Of a DNA stretch of 64,000 bases, positions 22,640-34,610 are shown piece by piece. The number at the start of each line of letters is the position of its first letter. The first letter of the stretch is position 1. The stretch spans positions 68,334,002-68,398,001 of the forward strand of contig NC_134701.1 of assembly GCF_043290135.1 (NCBI RefSeq), read 5' to 3'. Source of the DNA: Rhipicephalus microplus (taxonomy: Eukaryota; Arthropoda; Arachnida; Ixodida; Ixodidae). Made by a program: the position numbers and the translations under genes. The notes below the pieces were generated by a model. That model did not search any database. It saw only the letters and a program-made list of their open reading frames with translations, and was not told the DNA's origin.

Positions 22640-23835
22640 TGGAGCACCGACCCGGTGCTAATCACTAGGCACTAGAATGATATGGCTTGAGTCGCGTAAC
22701 ATGTACTGTGTCAGTGTGAGGGTGAAGAATGGCGGGGTCCGTAGGGGTGATTTCGTAGGTGACGTTTGTTACTTGGCGTAAGATGCTGTAGGGACCTGAA
22801 TAGAATGGGAGTAACTTCTCCGAAAGTACAACGCGGCACGAGGGGAACCAAAGGAGAACAAGATTGCGCGGTGTGTAGTGGACGTCACGATGGCGGGTGT
22901 CATATACGCTCCTTTGATTCTCCTAGGAGTCCAGTAGTCGTCGTCGAGCAACATTACGCGCCGTTTGGGCCTTCATTATTGCATCCCGAGCGTACTCAGA
23001 CGTAGCATTAGTCCAGTCGGCAGAAGCATGTCGAAAGGTAGAGCAGGGTCACGGCCGAACAACAGGAAAAGAAGAGAACTCATAGGTGTCGTGTCTAGAG
23101 GAATTGTACGCGAATGTTACAAACGGTAGCGCAGTTCCCGAGTCACGGAGGTCTTCGGAGACGTACATGAAGAGCATGCCGGTGAGAGTGCGATTGAGGC
23201 GCTCCATCAGACGTTTTTTTGTGGATGGTAAGCAGTCGAAAGCTTTTGTTTAGTGGCGCTGGAGCAGAGAAGGTCATGAACCACATTGGAAATGAAGTAG
23301 CTGCCTCGGTTGGTAAGCAGTTGCCGCGGGGCGCCGTGATATAGGATGACGTCCTCCAAAAAGAAATCGGCCACATCAGTTGCACAGCGGAGGGGAAGGG
23401 CCCAAGTGATCGCGTATCGGGTAGCATAATCGGTTGCTACTGCAATCCACCGATTACCCACAGCTGATGTAGGAAAAGGGCGAAGAAGATCTACGCCAAC
23501 ACGGTATGTGGGTCTCTTGGGATTTCCAGTCGCTGAAGACGTCCGGAAGGAGGGGTGTTTGGTGTTTTCTGTCGAAAACAAGGGTCCCAGGCTGCAACAT
23601 TACGACAGATGTCGTGGTACACACAAAGCCAGAAAAAGCACCTGCGAACTCTGCCGTAGCTCCGTAACACGCCGAGCCGGCCGGCTATCAGTACACCAAG
23701 AAATTGGGCGAGGAGACTCTGGCGCAATTGAAAGGGAATGACGAGTATTCTTTTGGCGCCGTCAGGACGCATATTGCAATGATACAATACACCATCATGT
23801 AACTGAAACATTTGAAGGGAAGGGTGAGGCGTCAT
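22640..23835 (-). pseudogene. Gypsy 2 integrase region
   Basis: The 23491-23835 frame spans the HHCC zinc-binding region in degraded form. The 23207-23581 frame holds the core: VGVDLLRPFPTS (first Asp), LLTNRGSYF where the second catalytic Asp of the usual (S/T)D-G motif is changed to Asn, and TAYHPQKNV where the usual TNG-E is lost at a frame break. The tail to about 22640 is only fragmentary. It cannot encode an active integrase. Confidence 0.8.
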
Positions 23836-24030
23836 TGATGTTAGCGCATGCGCGCGTTAGCGTACAGCTGACGCCCGTGAAACTAAAGGTGGCGCCGCGC
23901 GCGGAGGGGAGAAGCGAGTGCACCACGCGCTGTGATGAGAGGAGGAAGGGATGCACAGCTGGGTGGCAGAGGAGGAGGGGAGGCTGCAGATGGTGACGGC
24001 GCATGACTAGCCCCTAGTATAACATGCTCC
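23825..24030. other. GC-rich block replacing RNase H in gypsy 2
   Basis: The sequence switches from RT (ending about 24050) to purine-rich, CpG-rich DNA (GGTGGCGCCGCGCGCGGAGG, GAGGAGGAGGGGAGG) and back to the integrase zinc finger at about 23830. It encodes no recognisable protein. It may be a small insertion that replaced or deleted RNase H. Confidence 0.6.
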
Positions 24031-24897
24031 GCATGTAAAAACGATGACGTCATCTGGGTAGCATGGGCAGATGGACCGCTTGAAGCCGTGTAGGAGGGCC
24101 TCCAACATACGTTCGAACGTGGTGAGCACATTCCATAAGCTGAATGGCATCACTATCTTTTTAAACTGGTGAAGGCCGTCGAGAGTGATAAATGTCGTGT
24201 TCTCACGGTCCATGTCATCAACGGCTATTTGCCAGTACCGGAAGCGGATGTCTAATTTGAATAATATTTCGCACTGTGAGGGCAATATAGGGCATCGTCT
24301 ATCCGTGACAAAAAAAGACGTCATTCTTCGTGATCTTCTCTAAATGCCGAAAATCGGCACAAAATCTCCAGCTGATGTCTTTCTTCTTGACAAGTACAAT
24401 AGGAGATGGGATGCCCGTGTACTGCAGGGAGGCTCGATGATAATCCGAGAAAGCATTTTGTTGACCTGCCTTTGAATGATGCGCCGCTCAGCATGGGAAA
24501 CGCGGTAGGGTCTCCGATGAATGGGTCTCGTATCACCTGTATCAATGTGATGCTTAACAACGGACGTTTGGCTGAGGGGGCGGTCACCAAGGTTGAATAT
24601 GTCGCAAAAAGATGCAAGGAGGAAACGCAGGTTGTTACCTTCTTCGGTTGGTAAGTCGGGTGCAATAATCTTGGTTAACAATTTTTGGTCTGATGGAGGA
24701 GTTGTCCAAGTTTTCTCTGCACTCTGGATACTGTCATAGCTCACAATGCAATTGTGGCACTCTGTCGCTGGCAGGATTTCAGCGAGGACTTTTTTCAGCC
24801 ATGTTCTAAAGTCCGCGTTAGTGATAGACACGTGTGCGCCAGCGTCAATGAGGGCCATGGTTGGTACACCATAGACGTTAACATTGATAAGGTTCAA
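24007..24897 (-). pseudogene. Gypsy 2 protease and reverse transcriptase
   Basis: The 24340-24897 frame has a protease active-site motif in changed form (ALIDAGAHVSI, where DTGA is usual) and then RT N-terminal sequence (HIDTGDTRPIHRRPYRVS). The 24007-24324 frame continues with the catalytic region: KLDIRFRYWQIAV (LDLRSGYWQ-like) and YPDDVIVF (Y-DD motif). A frame change separates the two parts. The RT C-terminus is lost to the GC-rich block. Confidence 0.85.
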
Positions 24898-25367
24898 ATG
24901 CGCGGGAGGGGTCAGTAGAAAATTTTGTAATCTGATTGGTATTGCAGCATTACATCCAATAACTGCTTCCGTCAGTGAAGGGGAGAGCCGGAAGGAGCTT
25001 GGGGACGGCGATCAACGAGATAAGGGCAAGCAGGAGAATTGGCGTTGAGGCGAATGGGAGCGGCTGGATAGAGAAGGCGAGTAATTGTCACGCGTCAGTA
25101 GTTCTGTTTGTGGTGACGATTGTTAATTCCAGGCAGGTGGGCGATAGGGTGGAGGGTGATGTCCCGGATAAGACTTGAACCAAGCATGGCAGTGGCGCAA
25201 TACATGGCCCATACAACCGTGATTGAAGCATATCGGGCGGTCTTCGGGGGTGCGTCATTCCGGCGGGTGTCAATAACGTGGGGTTGCAGAAAAACATCGA
25301 ATGATTGGAAAAGTGACGGGCGGGTTTTGTGGAGCGCAGTCTGGATGGCGAATGGAGCAGATGTTGT

Positions 25368-26195
25368 TCAAGCCGGCGTGGCCCTTTCTTGACTCACGAC
25401 GGTGTGAATGAGGAAAACGGTGGCGTGATAGCTGTTGGAGTTAGGGGAGCGGGACGTGAGTGGAGCCGTGGCTTCGATTTTCCGGCGGACAATACGGACA
25501 ATGTTACCGGGACTTTCCGAAGAAGGCAGGCGAAGGTCATCGCACGTGGATGCTGCAGCCGTGTTTGGAATGTGGACAAACTGGTAGAGAACCCGGCTGC
25601 TCTTGGCTTCTTCAAAGCACTGACATTCAGAAGTAACGTCCTGGACCATAGATGAATTCTTGAACTCAAGAAGGTGAAAAGCGTCATCTGCTATGCCCTT
25701 AATACCAAGGCCAACCTTTTCGGCTTCGGACATCTGCGAGTCCACTTTGTGGCACAGAGCAAGCACGTCCGGAATGTACGTGAGGTATGATTCACTGCAC
25801 GTCTGAACCTGACGTTCCGAGCTCGTTTTGGCAGCACGTTGACTTCCTACAGGCCTGCCGAATAGCTCTCAGATCTTTTGCTTGCATAAATCCCAGCTTG
25901 TCAGCTCTTCCTCGTGCGTCTCATACCAGATTTTTGCAGTGCCTCTGAGATAAAAATTTACGTTGGCCAGCATGAGCGTTAGGTCCCATTGCATACGCAC
26001 ACCCACTCGTACGTATGACTTCAGCCAGGCTTCTACGTCCACGGCATCAGTGCGGGAAAAGGTGCTTGGTTCTCTCGGGGGCTCAAAGGTGAAGGTTGAC
26101 GGGCTGGTTGGAGAAAGCACAGAAGTGGTTGGTGAAGGCACGCTAGTCGGGGAAGGGTCGGCATCGCTGACTTCAGTCGCCATAGGGGAGACCAA
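25368..26195 (-). pseudogene. Gypsy 2 gag
   Basis: The 25869-26195 frame begins MVSPMATEVSDADPSP, is Pro/Ser/Thr-rich and then has the capsid-like segment WLKSYVRVGVRMQWD and AKIWYETHEEELTSW. The 25368-25766 frame continues in a different register with charged helical sequence (LALCHKVDSQMSEAEKVG). No CCHC knuckle is seen, though a 24900-25370 stretch between gag and protease could have held it. Confidence 0.7.
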
Positions 26196-26257
26196 CAGGC
26201 GCCTGCTACGAGGCTCCGTCTTGCGTGAAGTGAGTACCCCACTCCTACCACGAATGA

Positions 26258-26397
26258 TGTTACAAGGTGAATAACATTACTTGACGAAAAAACAGAATAA
26301 ACTCGACGGTGGACAAGATGGCACCCAGCTGACTTGCCGAGTCTGTCCACGTCGTCTTCCTCCCGGTCCTCTTCGTCATTCTCGTCCCCCCGTTACA
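26258..26397 (-). repeat. 5' LTR of gypsy element 2
   Basis: 140 bp with TG...CA ends, paired with 22484-22623. Confidence 0.85.
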
Positions 26398-26423
26398 GTA
26401 TATAGATATATAGGGTAGATAGT

Positions 26424-26453
26424 AAGATAGATAGATAGATAGATAGATAGATA
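26424..26453 (+). repeat. (ATAG)n short microsatellite
   Basis: About seven ATAG units directly after the 5' LTR flank of gypsy element 2. Confidence 0.9.
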
Positions 26454-26459
26454 TGGTGA

Positions 26460-27490
26460 AAAGGTTTGCAGTTCACTATAATTGCTTCGTATTGATATTG
26501 GGATTGCATAGGAAGTGAAAATGGTCAATTTTAATATAACACAGGTGTAATGCTCTATAGATTATGTGGCCTTGTATGAGGATACCAACTTTCGCTTTCT
26601 TGTGTTGAAAAAGGTTGACACCTGGCGAACTTTTTATTACAGAAGGTCCTACTACATCCGGAACTAGTAAGTACTCCAGTTATCCTAGAAATACCACAGT
26701 TTGAAGTAAATGCATAGAAGTGATGAATTGAGCAACAATAGCGTTGAGTTATGGCATGGTGAATGGTCTTGTAAGAGCCAACAGCAAGCAAGCCAACCAT
26801 AAGCCGCATGTGTTTAGTGGAACTCCCCTAATCTTCACGCGTAAGTGATTTTTTTAATAACTGAATAATTTATTTGTATTGCGTTCTACAGGTGTCGCGA
26901 GCCATGCTGATGTATTTCACTGACATACGCTGATATATTTTCTAAACGTGTCGCAGGTTTCAAGTGGAGTTTCACAGGGAATAACTCGCGAGTGGGAAAA
27001 ATAGCATACATGATGAAGTCATATTGGCAGTTATAAATCTGAAGTTTGAAGTATGAAGCTTATCTTTTTTTTTCGTTGTGCAGAAAGAAGAGTAAAACCT
27101 AAAGGCCATGTGGCCTGACACAGGCTCCTACTCCTTTGGGCAATCAGCATGTGTAAATAGTTTTGATGTACATCGAAAAATAAAGCATTGTCATGTACAT
27201 AACTTTATATGCAAACAATGCAATACAGTTTCTCATAACACGAGTACCTCCAGAGAACAAAAGGTATACAAACACTTCATGAAACGACAAAATAAAAAGA
27301 CATTGAAAAATAAATTTCTTGCAAACACTTTATAAAAAGACCAATATATGCAAAATATCAATAAAAGACATCATTCAAGTCCTTCATAATTATGTGCCTA
27401 AATTCAATAAATTATAAAGCTTGAAACTGTCGTAAAAATCATAAAAAACATACCTAAAGGGCCTATGAAAAGTTATTAGTTCTTCGTCAT
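26460..27490. other. Unassigned AT-rich sequence
   Basis: No coding pattern is recognised. The sequence becomes very A-rich toward 27280-27440. Confidence 0.4.
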
Positions 27491-27529
27491 TTCGTCATTC
27501 TTCGTCATTTCGACGCATCAGCACCAACT

Positions 27530-28108
27530 GAGATTCACAGTGACGCAAGCGGAATCGGTATCGGCGCATTATTAGTTCAGCGTCACGGCGCCGCCGAACA
27601 TGAGTAAAGCTGAGCGCAATTACACTTTACAAAGCATGAATGTCTGGCAGCTGTCTTCGCCGTGCACAAGTTTCTCTCTTACATCTATGGCCACCGATTC
27701 TTCATCGTCACATACCACCAGTCACTTTGTTGGCTCACTGGTCTACGAAAGCCAACCGGTCGTCTTGCACGATGGACGCTCCGTTTGCAAGAATATGACT
27801 TTGATGTTTGCTTCAAGAGTGGCTGCCGTCACGCAGACGCTTACTGCCTATCGCGACACCCCCTTCCCACTACTGAATGCGACGCTGACAATTTAGACGA
27901 CTGTCTGGCTGCTACTGACTCACGTTTTTCAGATCTGGAAGCGTTTCGTACAGAACAGCGTCAAGACCATAGTTGGGCTCTTTTTTTCTCATCTGCCGTC
28001 GATAAGCCCCATCAGAGCCCATTAGTCATGCAGGATGACATTTTTTACAAGCGAAATTTCGCTGCAAAGGGGGCCCGTCTACTTTTGGTTGTCCCCAAAT
28101 CATTGTGA
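27530..28108 (+). pseudogene. Gypsy fragment RNase H
   Basis: The blocks are [17 protein letters not shown] (27532 onward, before an in-frame stop), then in the next frame FIVTYHQSLCWLTGLRKPTG (usual TDHQSL) and DADCLSRHP-type sequence (here DAYCLSRHPLP). A linker to the zinc finger then runs to a TGA near 28108. Confidence 0.85.
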
Positions 28109-28114
28109 CCCAAC

Positions 28115-29079
28115 GTGCTGGAAGCTATGCACGACGATCCTACATCTGGGCATATGGGGTTCACCAAGACCTATCACCGCACACTGAAACGTTTATACTG
28201 GCCGCGCATGCGTCAGGCTACAGCTAAGTACGTGACAAGCTCTGAGCAATGTCAACGGTACAAGAGTCCAACAAGTGCGCCGCCAGGATTTCTCCACCCC
28301 TTACCGCCTCCATGTTTTCCCTTTGAGGTCGTTGGTATTGGCTTGATAGGCCCTTTTCCATGATCCATCACTGGGAACCGCTGGATTATAGTCTGTGTAG
28401 ACCACTTCACTCGGTATAAAGAAACCGCAGCGATCGCAGCCGCACAGCCGATCACGTTTGTGACTTCCTGCTAGGCTGCATCACCCTACGGCATGGGTCC
28501 TTTCGTGCCATCATCAGCGACCATGGCTGGCAGTTTGTAGCCGACATCGCGGAACAGCTGATTCGCCGGTCTGCTTCCCAGTTTCGTCACGCCACTTCAT
28601 ACCATTCACAGACCAGTGGTTTGACTGAGCGTGTGAACAGTACGCTCATTAACATGCTCGCTATGTACGTTCATTCCAAGCATAAAAACTGGGACGAAGT
28701 TTTACCGTTTATGACCTACGCTTCAACAATGCGCTACAAGAGACCACCGGCTTCAGCCCGTTTTGCCTTCTCTACATCCGTGAGCCACGTGCTACCCTCG
28801 ACACAATTTTCCCGTTTTCAGAGCAAGAAAACTCATCCCTTTCCGAGACACTTTGTCGCGCAGAAGAGGCACGGCGCATCGCGCATCTGCAAACTTTTGC
28901 AGCCCAAGACCGTTCAAAGGCGGGCTACGATAAGCGACATCGAAATGTGTCGTACAGCGAAAGTGATATGGTGTGGCTGTGGACTCCAAATCGCAAGAGT
29001 GGTTTCTATCAAAAGTTTCTGGCCCGCTATACAGGTCCCTTCGTTGTTTTGTAGCGCCTTTGCGACGTTACCTACGTGA
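28115..29079 (+). pseudogene. Gypsy fragment integrase
   Basis: The zinc-binding region reads GHMGFTKTYHRTLKRLYWPRM and CQRYKSPT. The first core block is VVGIGLIGPFP, where the usual catalytic Asp (GxDLxGP) is replaced by Gly. The second block (FRAIISDHGWQF-type, near 28505) and the third (QTSGLTERVNSTL, near 28610) are in separate frames. 28621-29079 continues the C-terminal region with shifts. Confidence 0.8.
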
Positions 29080-29339
29080 TATCACACCTCACATCTGGCC
29101 ATCGCTCCAGAAAAACTGACGTCGAACATGTCGCCCGGTTGAAGCCAAATCACACGCCACACAAACTCGCCCAGTGGGCATTGTCTGCAACGGGGCAAAG
29201 GATACGGGACTTTCGTTAAAGTAGGGTAGAGGAGAAAGAAGGGAATGGGTCTGTGTCACGCCTGACTGCTGCAACCATGTATCATCCTGCCTGTACAATA
29301 AACATCTCTCACCCGTAACTGTATATTCATCGGGTAGGA

Positions 29340-29995
29340 AACATAAGAGCGACTGGCAAGCTAGTAAGTTGTGTGTGGGAATAATTTATTGTTTGTTTCA
29401 CTCAGCTCAATTATTTGTGTTGATAATAACTTGTAGTGGCCTCTGGCACCGACTGTGACGTCTTTGAAATAAGTAGTCTAGGTGATGCGGGATAGCGTGC
29501 TTTGTTTAACGGTTATCTGCCATTTGTTTAGGTTGGATGGTGTACAAGTAAGTATTTCATGGAACTATGCGAATGACGCAGTTCTACGTCTTTCGTGAAT
29601 GCCGTTTCCATGGAACTATTTCTAAAAAATGGTAACCGCTCATCGCTTTCTATAGTGCTGCGGTCTTGATACGCACACGATATACAAACGATAAGAACTG
29701 ACTGGTTCTTTTGTTCGCAGTATTTTGTAGCAATTTTTCCGCAACTTCACTATTTCCTCAAAAACTTGAAATATACACACACAGAAAACATTCCATGGTT
29801 CCCCTTCGTACAGTTTCTAAATAGCTTTTGCGGTCCCAAAACTTCCGCCTTAGTTTACCTTAGAACTAGCGGTGGCTGCTGCAGAGGCGCTACAGTAAAA
29901 GAAAAGCCACCCACGGAGCAGTTCCTGTGGCCAACATTCCCATGTTTTTTTTAGGACAGCTTTTCTTGGGATACCTAAACGCAGAAATTTGGGCC
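29340..29995. other. Unassigned sequence
   Basis: No gene or recognised repeat was seen between the gypsy fragment and the (TGTC) array. Confidence 0.35.

Positions 29996-30054
<59 letters not shown>
29996..30054 (+). repeat. (TGTC)n microsatellite
   Basis: About 14 units of TGTC ending in TCTCTCTATC. The same unit forms the middle of the compound array at 32453-32766. Confidence 0.95.
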
Positions 30055-30058
<4 letters not shown>

Positions 30059-31690
30059 ATCACGTGACTCAGACACCTGACCAAATTTAAACCTTTTCAG
30101 ACCCTTTGTACACCATTGTGTACATCACTTGTTTTTGCTTGTTGCGTCTACTAGGCGCTGAAAAAGTGCAAGATACAATAAGGTTTAGATCAAATGAGCC
30201 TCCTGCCTAATTAGGTCATCTTCATTTAACCCCAGTTTTCATCGAACTGTGGTATATCGTCACTTTGCTGAATTTAATACCATGGTAGATGAGTTGTTCG
30301 ACTGAGCGCTTTGCTGGAGCCCCGTCAAAACATTTTTTTTTGTTTTCTAAGTATCAATGAAACCACAAGCAATTTTCTCAATGTTTCTAGCCTGACATTC
30401 GATTTTATAAATACAAAAGACAACACGAATATCTTCAGGATAAGTAGATATTGATATAAAGCTGAATTTGTATTACCGGCTGTAGATTTATTTTGTTGGA
30501 ATGCAATATCAAGTGTCTTGAGATCATGCTGTGTCAATTTGACGCATTTAAAGACAGTTCTTCTTGCGTGGTGTCTTTAAGGGCACTTGCTGAGTGACTA
30601 GCCATCTCGAACTGGTGGCTGCGTTCAAACTTGGGAATATTCCCACTTAAAAAGCAAATATTACGCGTATCCGAGTCGTAACAGCAGTATGTAAGCATTT
30701 GGTCGTGTGTTCGTTCTCTGAAAATACGTAAGTACGTAACTATGAAGACCTAGTGTTTTTTAGGCTGCGCTGAAAATACGACGCTAAGGGTGAAAGGAGG
30801 CTGCCAGAAGACTAGTTTTTTAACGACAATCGCCGTAAAGTGCTCAGATACATGGCCTTTTTTTTTCGCTGTACGTCGCTGGAAATTCTGCTTTTTTTCT
30901 TGCCGAAGACAAGGCTCATACAAAACGTTAACATTCTTGAATTCAGCTAATGACTTAGGGTGCCAGCAGACGAAGTGGATAGACCTTATGGTTACTACAA
31001 AATTCGTATCACGTTGGCTTATGAGGCTTCGAATATAAAAAAATGTAAAAAAAGACCAAAATATTGTGATGCGCTGTAGTAAAAATAAAAACAATCTAGT
31101 TAACAATGAATGAGCGATAACCTGAGCTGAAGGTCGTGCATGACTATTTTTCTAACTTCTAATTTGCAGCGGTGTCCTTGAAGCAGTAGCTGCTGACTAA
31201 TTTTATATAATGTGTAATGCTCACACACGTGACCTCACCTGAGCCGCTAATCTGTTTGCAACAGTTGCATCGGCAGAGAGTAGTCGTCAAGGAATTGCTT
31301 GCTTGATGGGAACAGTTGCCCTCTCTCGGTCATGAAAGATTTACTAGTTTTCATGCTTATCAGTCTAGTTGTTGGACACAATTTTCGAACGCAATTTTCG
31401 TTATGGTTTCGAATGAAAACGGCATAGTTTAATATAGACCCCCTTCTTAGCATTGTGTTTCTTAATCACTATATCATACGACCAGGGTGAGAAAGGTTGA
31501 CGCAGGTTTGCATTCGCTGTCTTACTTCCTTTGCAAACCAGTATGCTTAATATGATTGTAATTGCATTATTTATTTTAAAAATGATGTCGTGCAATCACT
31601 TAGAAGAAACAAAATAAATTTCGCATAACTATGCACTGAAACAGTGAAGAGCTCAAAAGACATCTTTAAGAAGTACTGGCTCAAATGTTG
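30055..31690. other. Unassigned sequence
   Basis: Two opposite open frames at 30750-31106 have low-complexity composition and no motif, so I do not call them genes. No RNA gene was seen. Confidence 0.35.
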
Positions 31691-31900
31691 CGTCTTGTTA
31701 AACGACTTAGCGTTACAGAGCTCGTTTCGCAGAAATTACGGTGGCGTTGGCTATGGGCGAAAAATCATCTTATCCATGACCGAGAAGTCGAGAAAGATAC
31801 AAACAAGATGAAGCCATTCAGTTTGAGTAAGTAGTCTCCAGGCTGTCTGCGTCTCAAGCAGGTGTTTTACCATCGAGCACCCCCTAATGCGTTGTAAAAA
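31690..31900 (-). mobile_element. tRNA-headed SINE (minus strand)
   Basis: The minus-strand sequence starts with a degenerate tRNA-like head (GGTGCTCGATGGTAAAACACCTGC, about 31855-31890). It passes through TTTCTCGACTTCTCGGTCATGGATAAGATGATTTTTC and ends CGTAATTTCTGCGAAACGAGCTCTGTAACGCT. 62220-62440 shares the same central and tail landmarks on the same strand. Confidence 0.65.
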
Positions 31901-32452
31901 ACCAAAATAACTTCGAAAAATAAACTCTAAATGAGTGTCAAGTACTGGAAAGATTCTTCTAATGCATACAATAAAGCGGGGAAGAAGCATCGAACGTGAC
32001 ACAGCGTTTAAACAGGTCAATCGCGCAATGGGTGCGTGTTTTAAAGGCCCAACCATTGCAACACCCTCGGACATAATCATCAGCTGCAAAGGCACCAACA
32101 AAGCCAGCAACTGCCTAGGTTTGCCTGTTTTCTTAGAAACGCGTAGTGGATAGTCCGCTAATTCGTAAGACGAAGAACTATGGCCTAGTGTCCACATAAG
32201 ATTTGTGCATTGAGTATGCATTCTGGGATAGTTTGAAACAGCCAATATCACGCGCAGTCATTTGTTACCTTAGACCTTAGTTGAGGCATGCATGCACTGT
32301 GAAAAGATGTTGTGTTAGGCTATCGCTTGACAAGGTGAAGCGCCTAGAGCACAATTAGGCTATCGCCTGCTACGCTTGAAGGCGAAGCTTGAGCGCCCTC
32401 CAAGCTTTTTAAATCCGAAGCATTTCTTAGCGAACTTGGGCAGTTTTGTGCG
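31901..32452. other. Unassigned; flank of compound microsatellite
   Basis: A minus-strand frame overlapping the SINE reaches 32251 but has no motif. From about 32408 the sequence (CGAAGCATTTCTTAGCGAACTT) is the repeat flank shared with 19050. Confidence 0.4.
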
Positions 32453-32766
<314 letters not shown>

Positions 32767-32804
32767 GCCGCCTACGACCTTCAGCTCTCCTGGCCGTTTC
32801 GATA

Positions 32805-33652
32805 ATGGTATCGATACCAAGCTTGATATGGCATAAGAGGACTGTATGTAGAACATATTTGATTAGTGATAAGATGAAAATCATGATATGTATGTCATAA
32901 TTGCCATGATTCACATTATATGGCCGTGCTGCTCTTGCGGTGGTTTCGTTCACATGGCATGTTGCAAAAATGGTATGGTATGACAAGATTGCATGCCAAA
33001 CACAAGCGACTGACCGTAACATAAATATATGCCATGCGTGTCATGTAACAACATGACTATATGCCACGCTGATGATGCGTTCGCGACCGTTTTGCTAGCG
33101 TCACATATAGCGAATTTCGTATTACGGTACCTGATTGAGTGACGAAGTATGTCACTGGTGCAAACAAGATAATCATGAGATGCATGTCATGAAGTAACAT
33201 CACTACATGCCACGCTCATGATGCACTGGCAGCCGTTTTGCTAGCTTCACTTATACCAAATTTGGTATTACGGGACGTTAATAGATGACGAACGTATGAT
33301 ACTGGTGGAAACATGGTAAACATGAGATGCTGTCATGTAACAACATGACTACATGCTACGCTCATCATGCGCTCGCGGCCGTTTCGCTAGCTTCTCGTGT
33401 ACCAAACTCGATATAACGTGACGCGAACGGACGATATAGGTAAATGACACATCCAAACATGATAATCATGACATGCGTGTCATTTAACAACATAACTACA
33501 TGACTCACTCATGATGCGCTCGCGACCGTTTCGCTAGCGCCACATATGCCAAACTTTGTAATACGTGACATCAATGAATGACGAAAGTATGAGACTGGTT
33601 TCAAACTTGATAATCATGAAATGTGCTTCATGCGAGAACAAGACTACATACC
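32805..33652 (+). repeat. Satellite-like tandem repeat, ~147-bp period
   Basis: The landmark ATGCCACGCT(C/G)ATGATGCG recurs at 33061, 33207, 33353, 33500 and 33648, giving periods of 146, 146, 147 and 148 bp. Each unit also contains CCGTTT(C/T)GCTAGC, CATATA/CCAAA and CATGATAATCATGA. A diverged unit precedes 33061. The array is interrupted at about 33653 and resumes at about 34325. Confidence 0.93.
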
Positions 33653-34324
33653 ACAGTCAAGGTGCCAATAAATTATGACGCGACGTGGCGCGCGTGTTTG
33701 CCGGCGTTAATTTCGTCGCGTCACGCCGGTGTTCTCAACGTTACTAGATAGCGTTACTAGATAGATAGCGTTACTCGAACGGCATCGCTCATTCAGCACT
33801 TCTGAAAACGACCGTGCGAACAAGAAACGCCGGAGACCGGGGCACCGAATGCGCCGGCTACTGCTGCGCATAAGCGAAACTGCCTGCGAGCGCCCCGGCA
33901 ACCGAGCCGGTTGCGACTGCAGCGCCACAGAAAGAAAGATCGGTGGCGGTTCCGGGCAGCGCCGGCCAGTTTTACAACTGAAAATAATCTAGTAACGTTG
34001 GGTGTTCCCACGCCAGGCGTTATAACTGCCATATACTCGCAGGTGCGCGCCGCGCTGCGTTGCTTTGACGAGCGGGCGTTTCAGTGCGTCCGGCGTTTTT
34101 TCGTCTACAAAAGAGGGAGACGCAGTGGGGTCTAGGTAACGCATCGGCGCGAAATGCAGCATGTCCCATTTCGCAACGGTTGCCGTCGGGCTACGCCGAA
34201 GGACGCTGGTCGCGCCAGTTGCGCCTGGCGTCAGACTATACAGGCCTCCCGTTTTGCCAACGCAGCGTCGCTGTGCCCAGCGTGCGCGCGCGCGTCAACG
34301 CTACATTGCAGTATATCGGGCCCT
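33653..34324. mobile_element. GC-rich insertion within satellite, type unknown
   Basis: The monomer starting ATACCAC at 33648 is cut at about 33653, and the matching continuation (TTCATGATGCGCCCGCGGCC) appears at about 34325. The intervening ~670 bp are CpG- and GC-rich (GACGCGACGTGGCGCGCGTG near the left end; CGCGCGCGCGTCAACG near the right). They contain a small repeat GTTACTAGATAGC(GTTAC...) at 33741-33776. No protein motif or terminal inverted repeat was identified. Confidence 0.6.
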
Positions 34325-34610
34325 TCATGATGCGCCCGCGGCCATTCGGCTGACTCCACATGCACCAAATCTGGTGTTACGTGACATCAATACATGACGA
34401 AAGTGTATGATTGGTTCAAACATGATAATGCTGGCAAGCGTGTCAGTTAGGAAAATTACAACATACCACGCTCATAGCGTGCTTGCGGCAGTTTTCTAGC
34501 TACACATATAATAAAATTGGTATCTTGTGACGTGAATAGATGACGAAGATAAACGCCTCGTCCAAACATGATAATCATGACACGTAAGTCATTTATGGCA
34601 TCGTTTACTT
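34325..34610 (+). repeat. Satellite-like tandem repeat, continuation
   Basis: Two further diverged ~147-bp units (landmarks at about 34325 and 34465), ending in CATGATAATCATGACACGTAAG near 34585. Confidence 0.85.

Larger units (their letters stand above)
22484..26397 (-). mobile_element. Ty3/gypsy LTR retrotransposon 2, decayed
   Basis: The 140-bp LTRs at 22484-22623 and 26258-26397 share TGTTAC...GTTACA ends, with roughly 27 mismatches, so the copy is older than gypsy 1. The flanks do not show a target duplication (CACAT versus GTATA). On the minus strand gag, protease, RT and integrase remain. RNase H is not found; a GC-rich block of about 200 bp (23825-24030) lies where it should be. Confidence 0.88.
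27500..29330 (+). mobile_element. Ty3/gypsy fragment, RNase H to 3' end
   Basis: The fragment starts abruptly within RNase H at about 27530 and runs through integrase to a probable 3' LTR piece containing AATAAA near 29297. A purine-rich tract GAGGAGAAAGAAGGGA (29230-29245) is a candidate polypurine tract. It is in opposite orientation to the other gypsy elements here. Gag, protease and RT are absent. Confidence 0.8.

Noticed and set aside
29890..30084. Asp-Arg-Gln-Thr repeat frame on the minus strand
   Set aside because: Translation of the (TGTC)n array at 29996-30054.
30750..31106. 118-residue minus-strand frame and an overlapping 82-residue plus-strand frame
   Set aside because: No motif, poly-T/poly-A derived residues, and no family I recognise. 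A chance frame is likelier.
31751..32251. 166-residue minus-strand open frame
   Set aside because: Its C-terminal third is the SINE at 31690-31900 and the rest has no conserved pattern, so I do not call it a gene.
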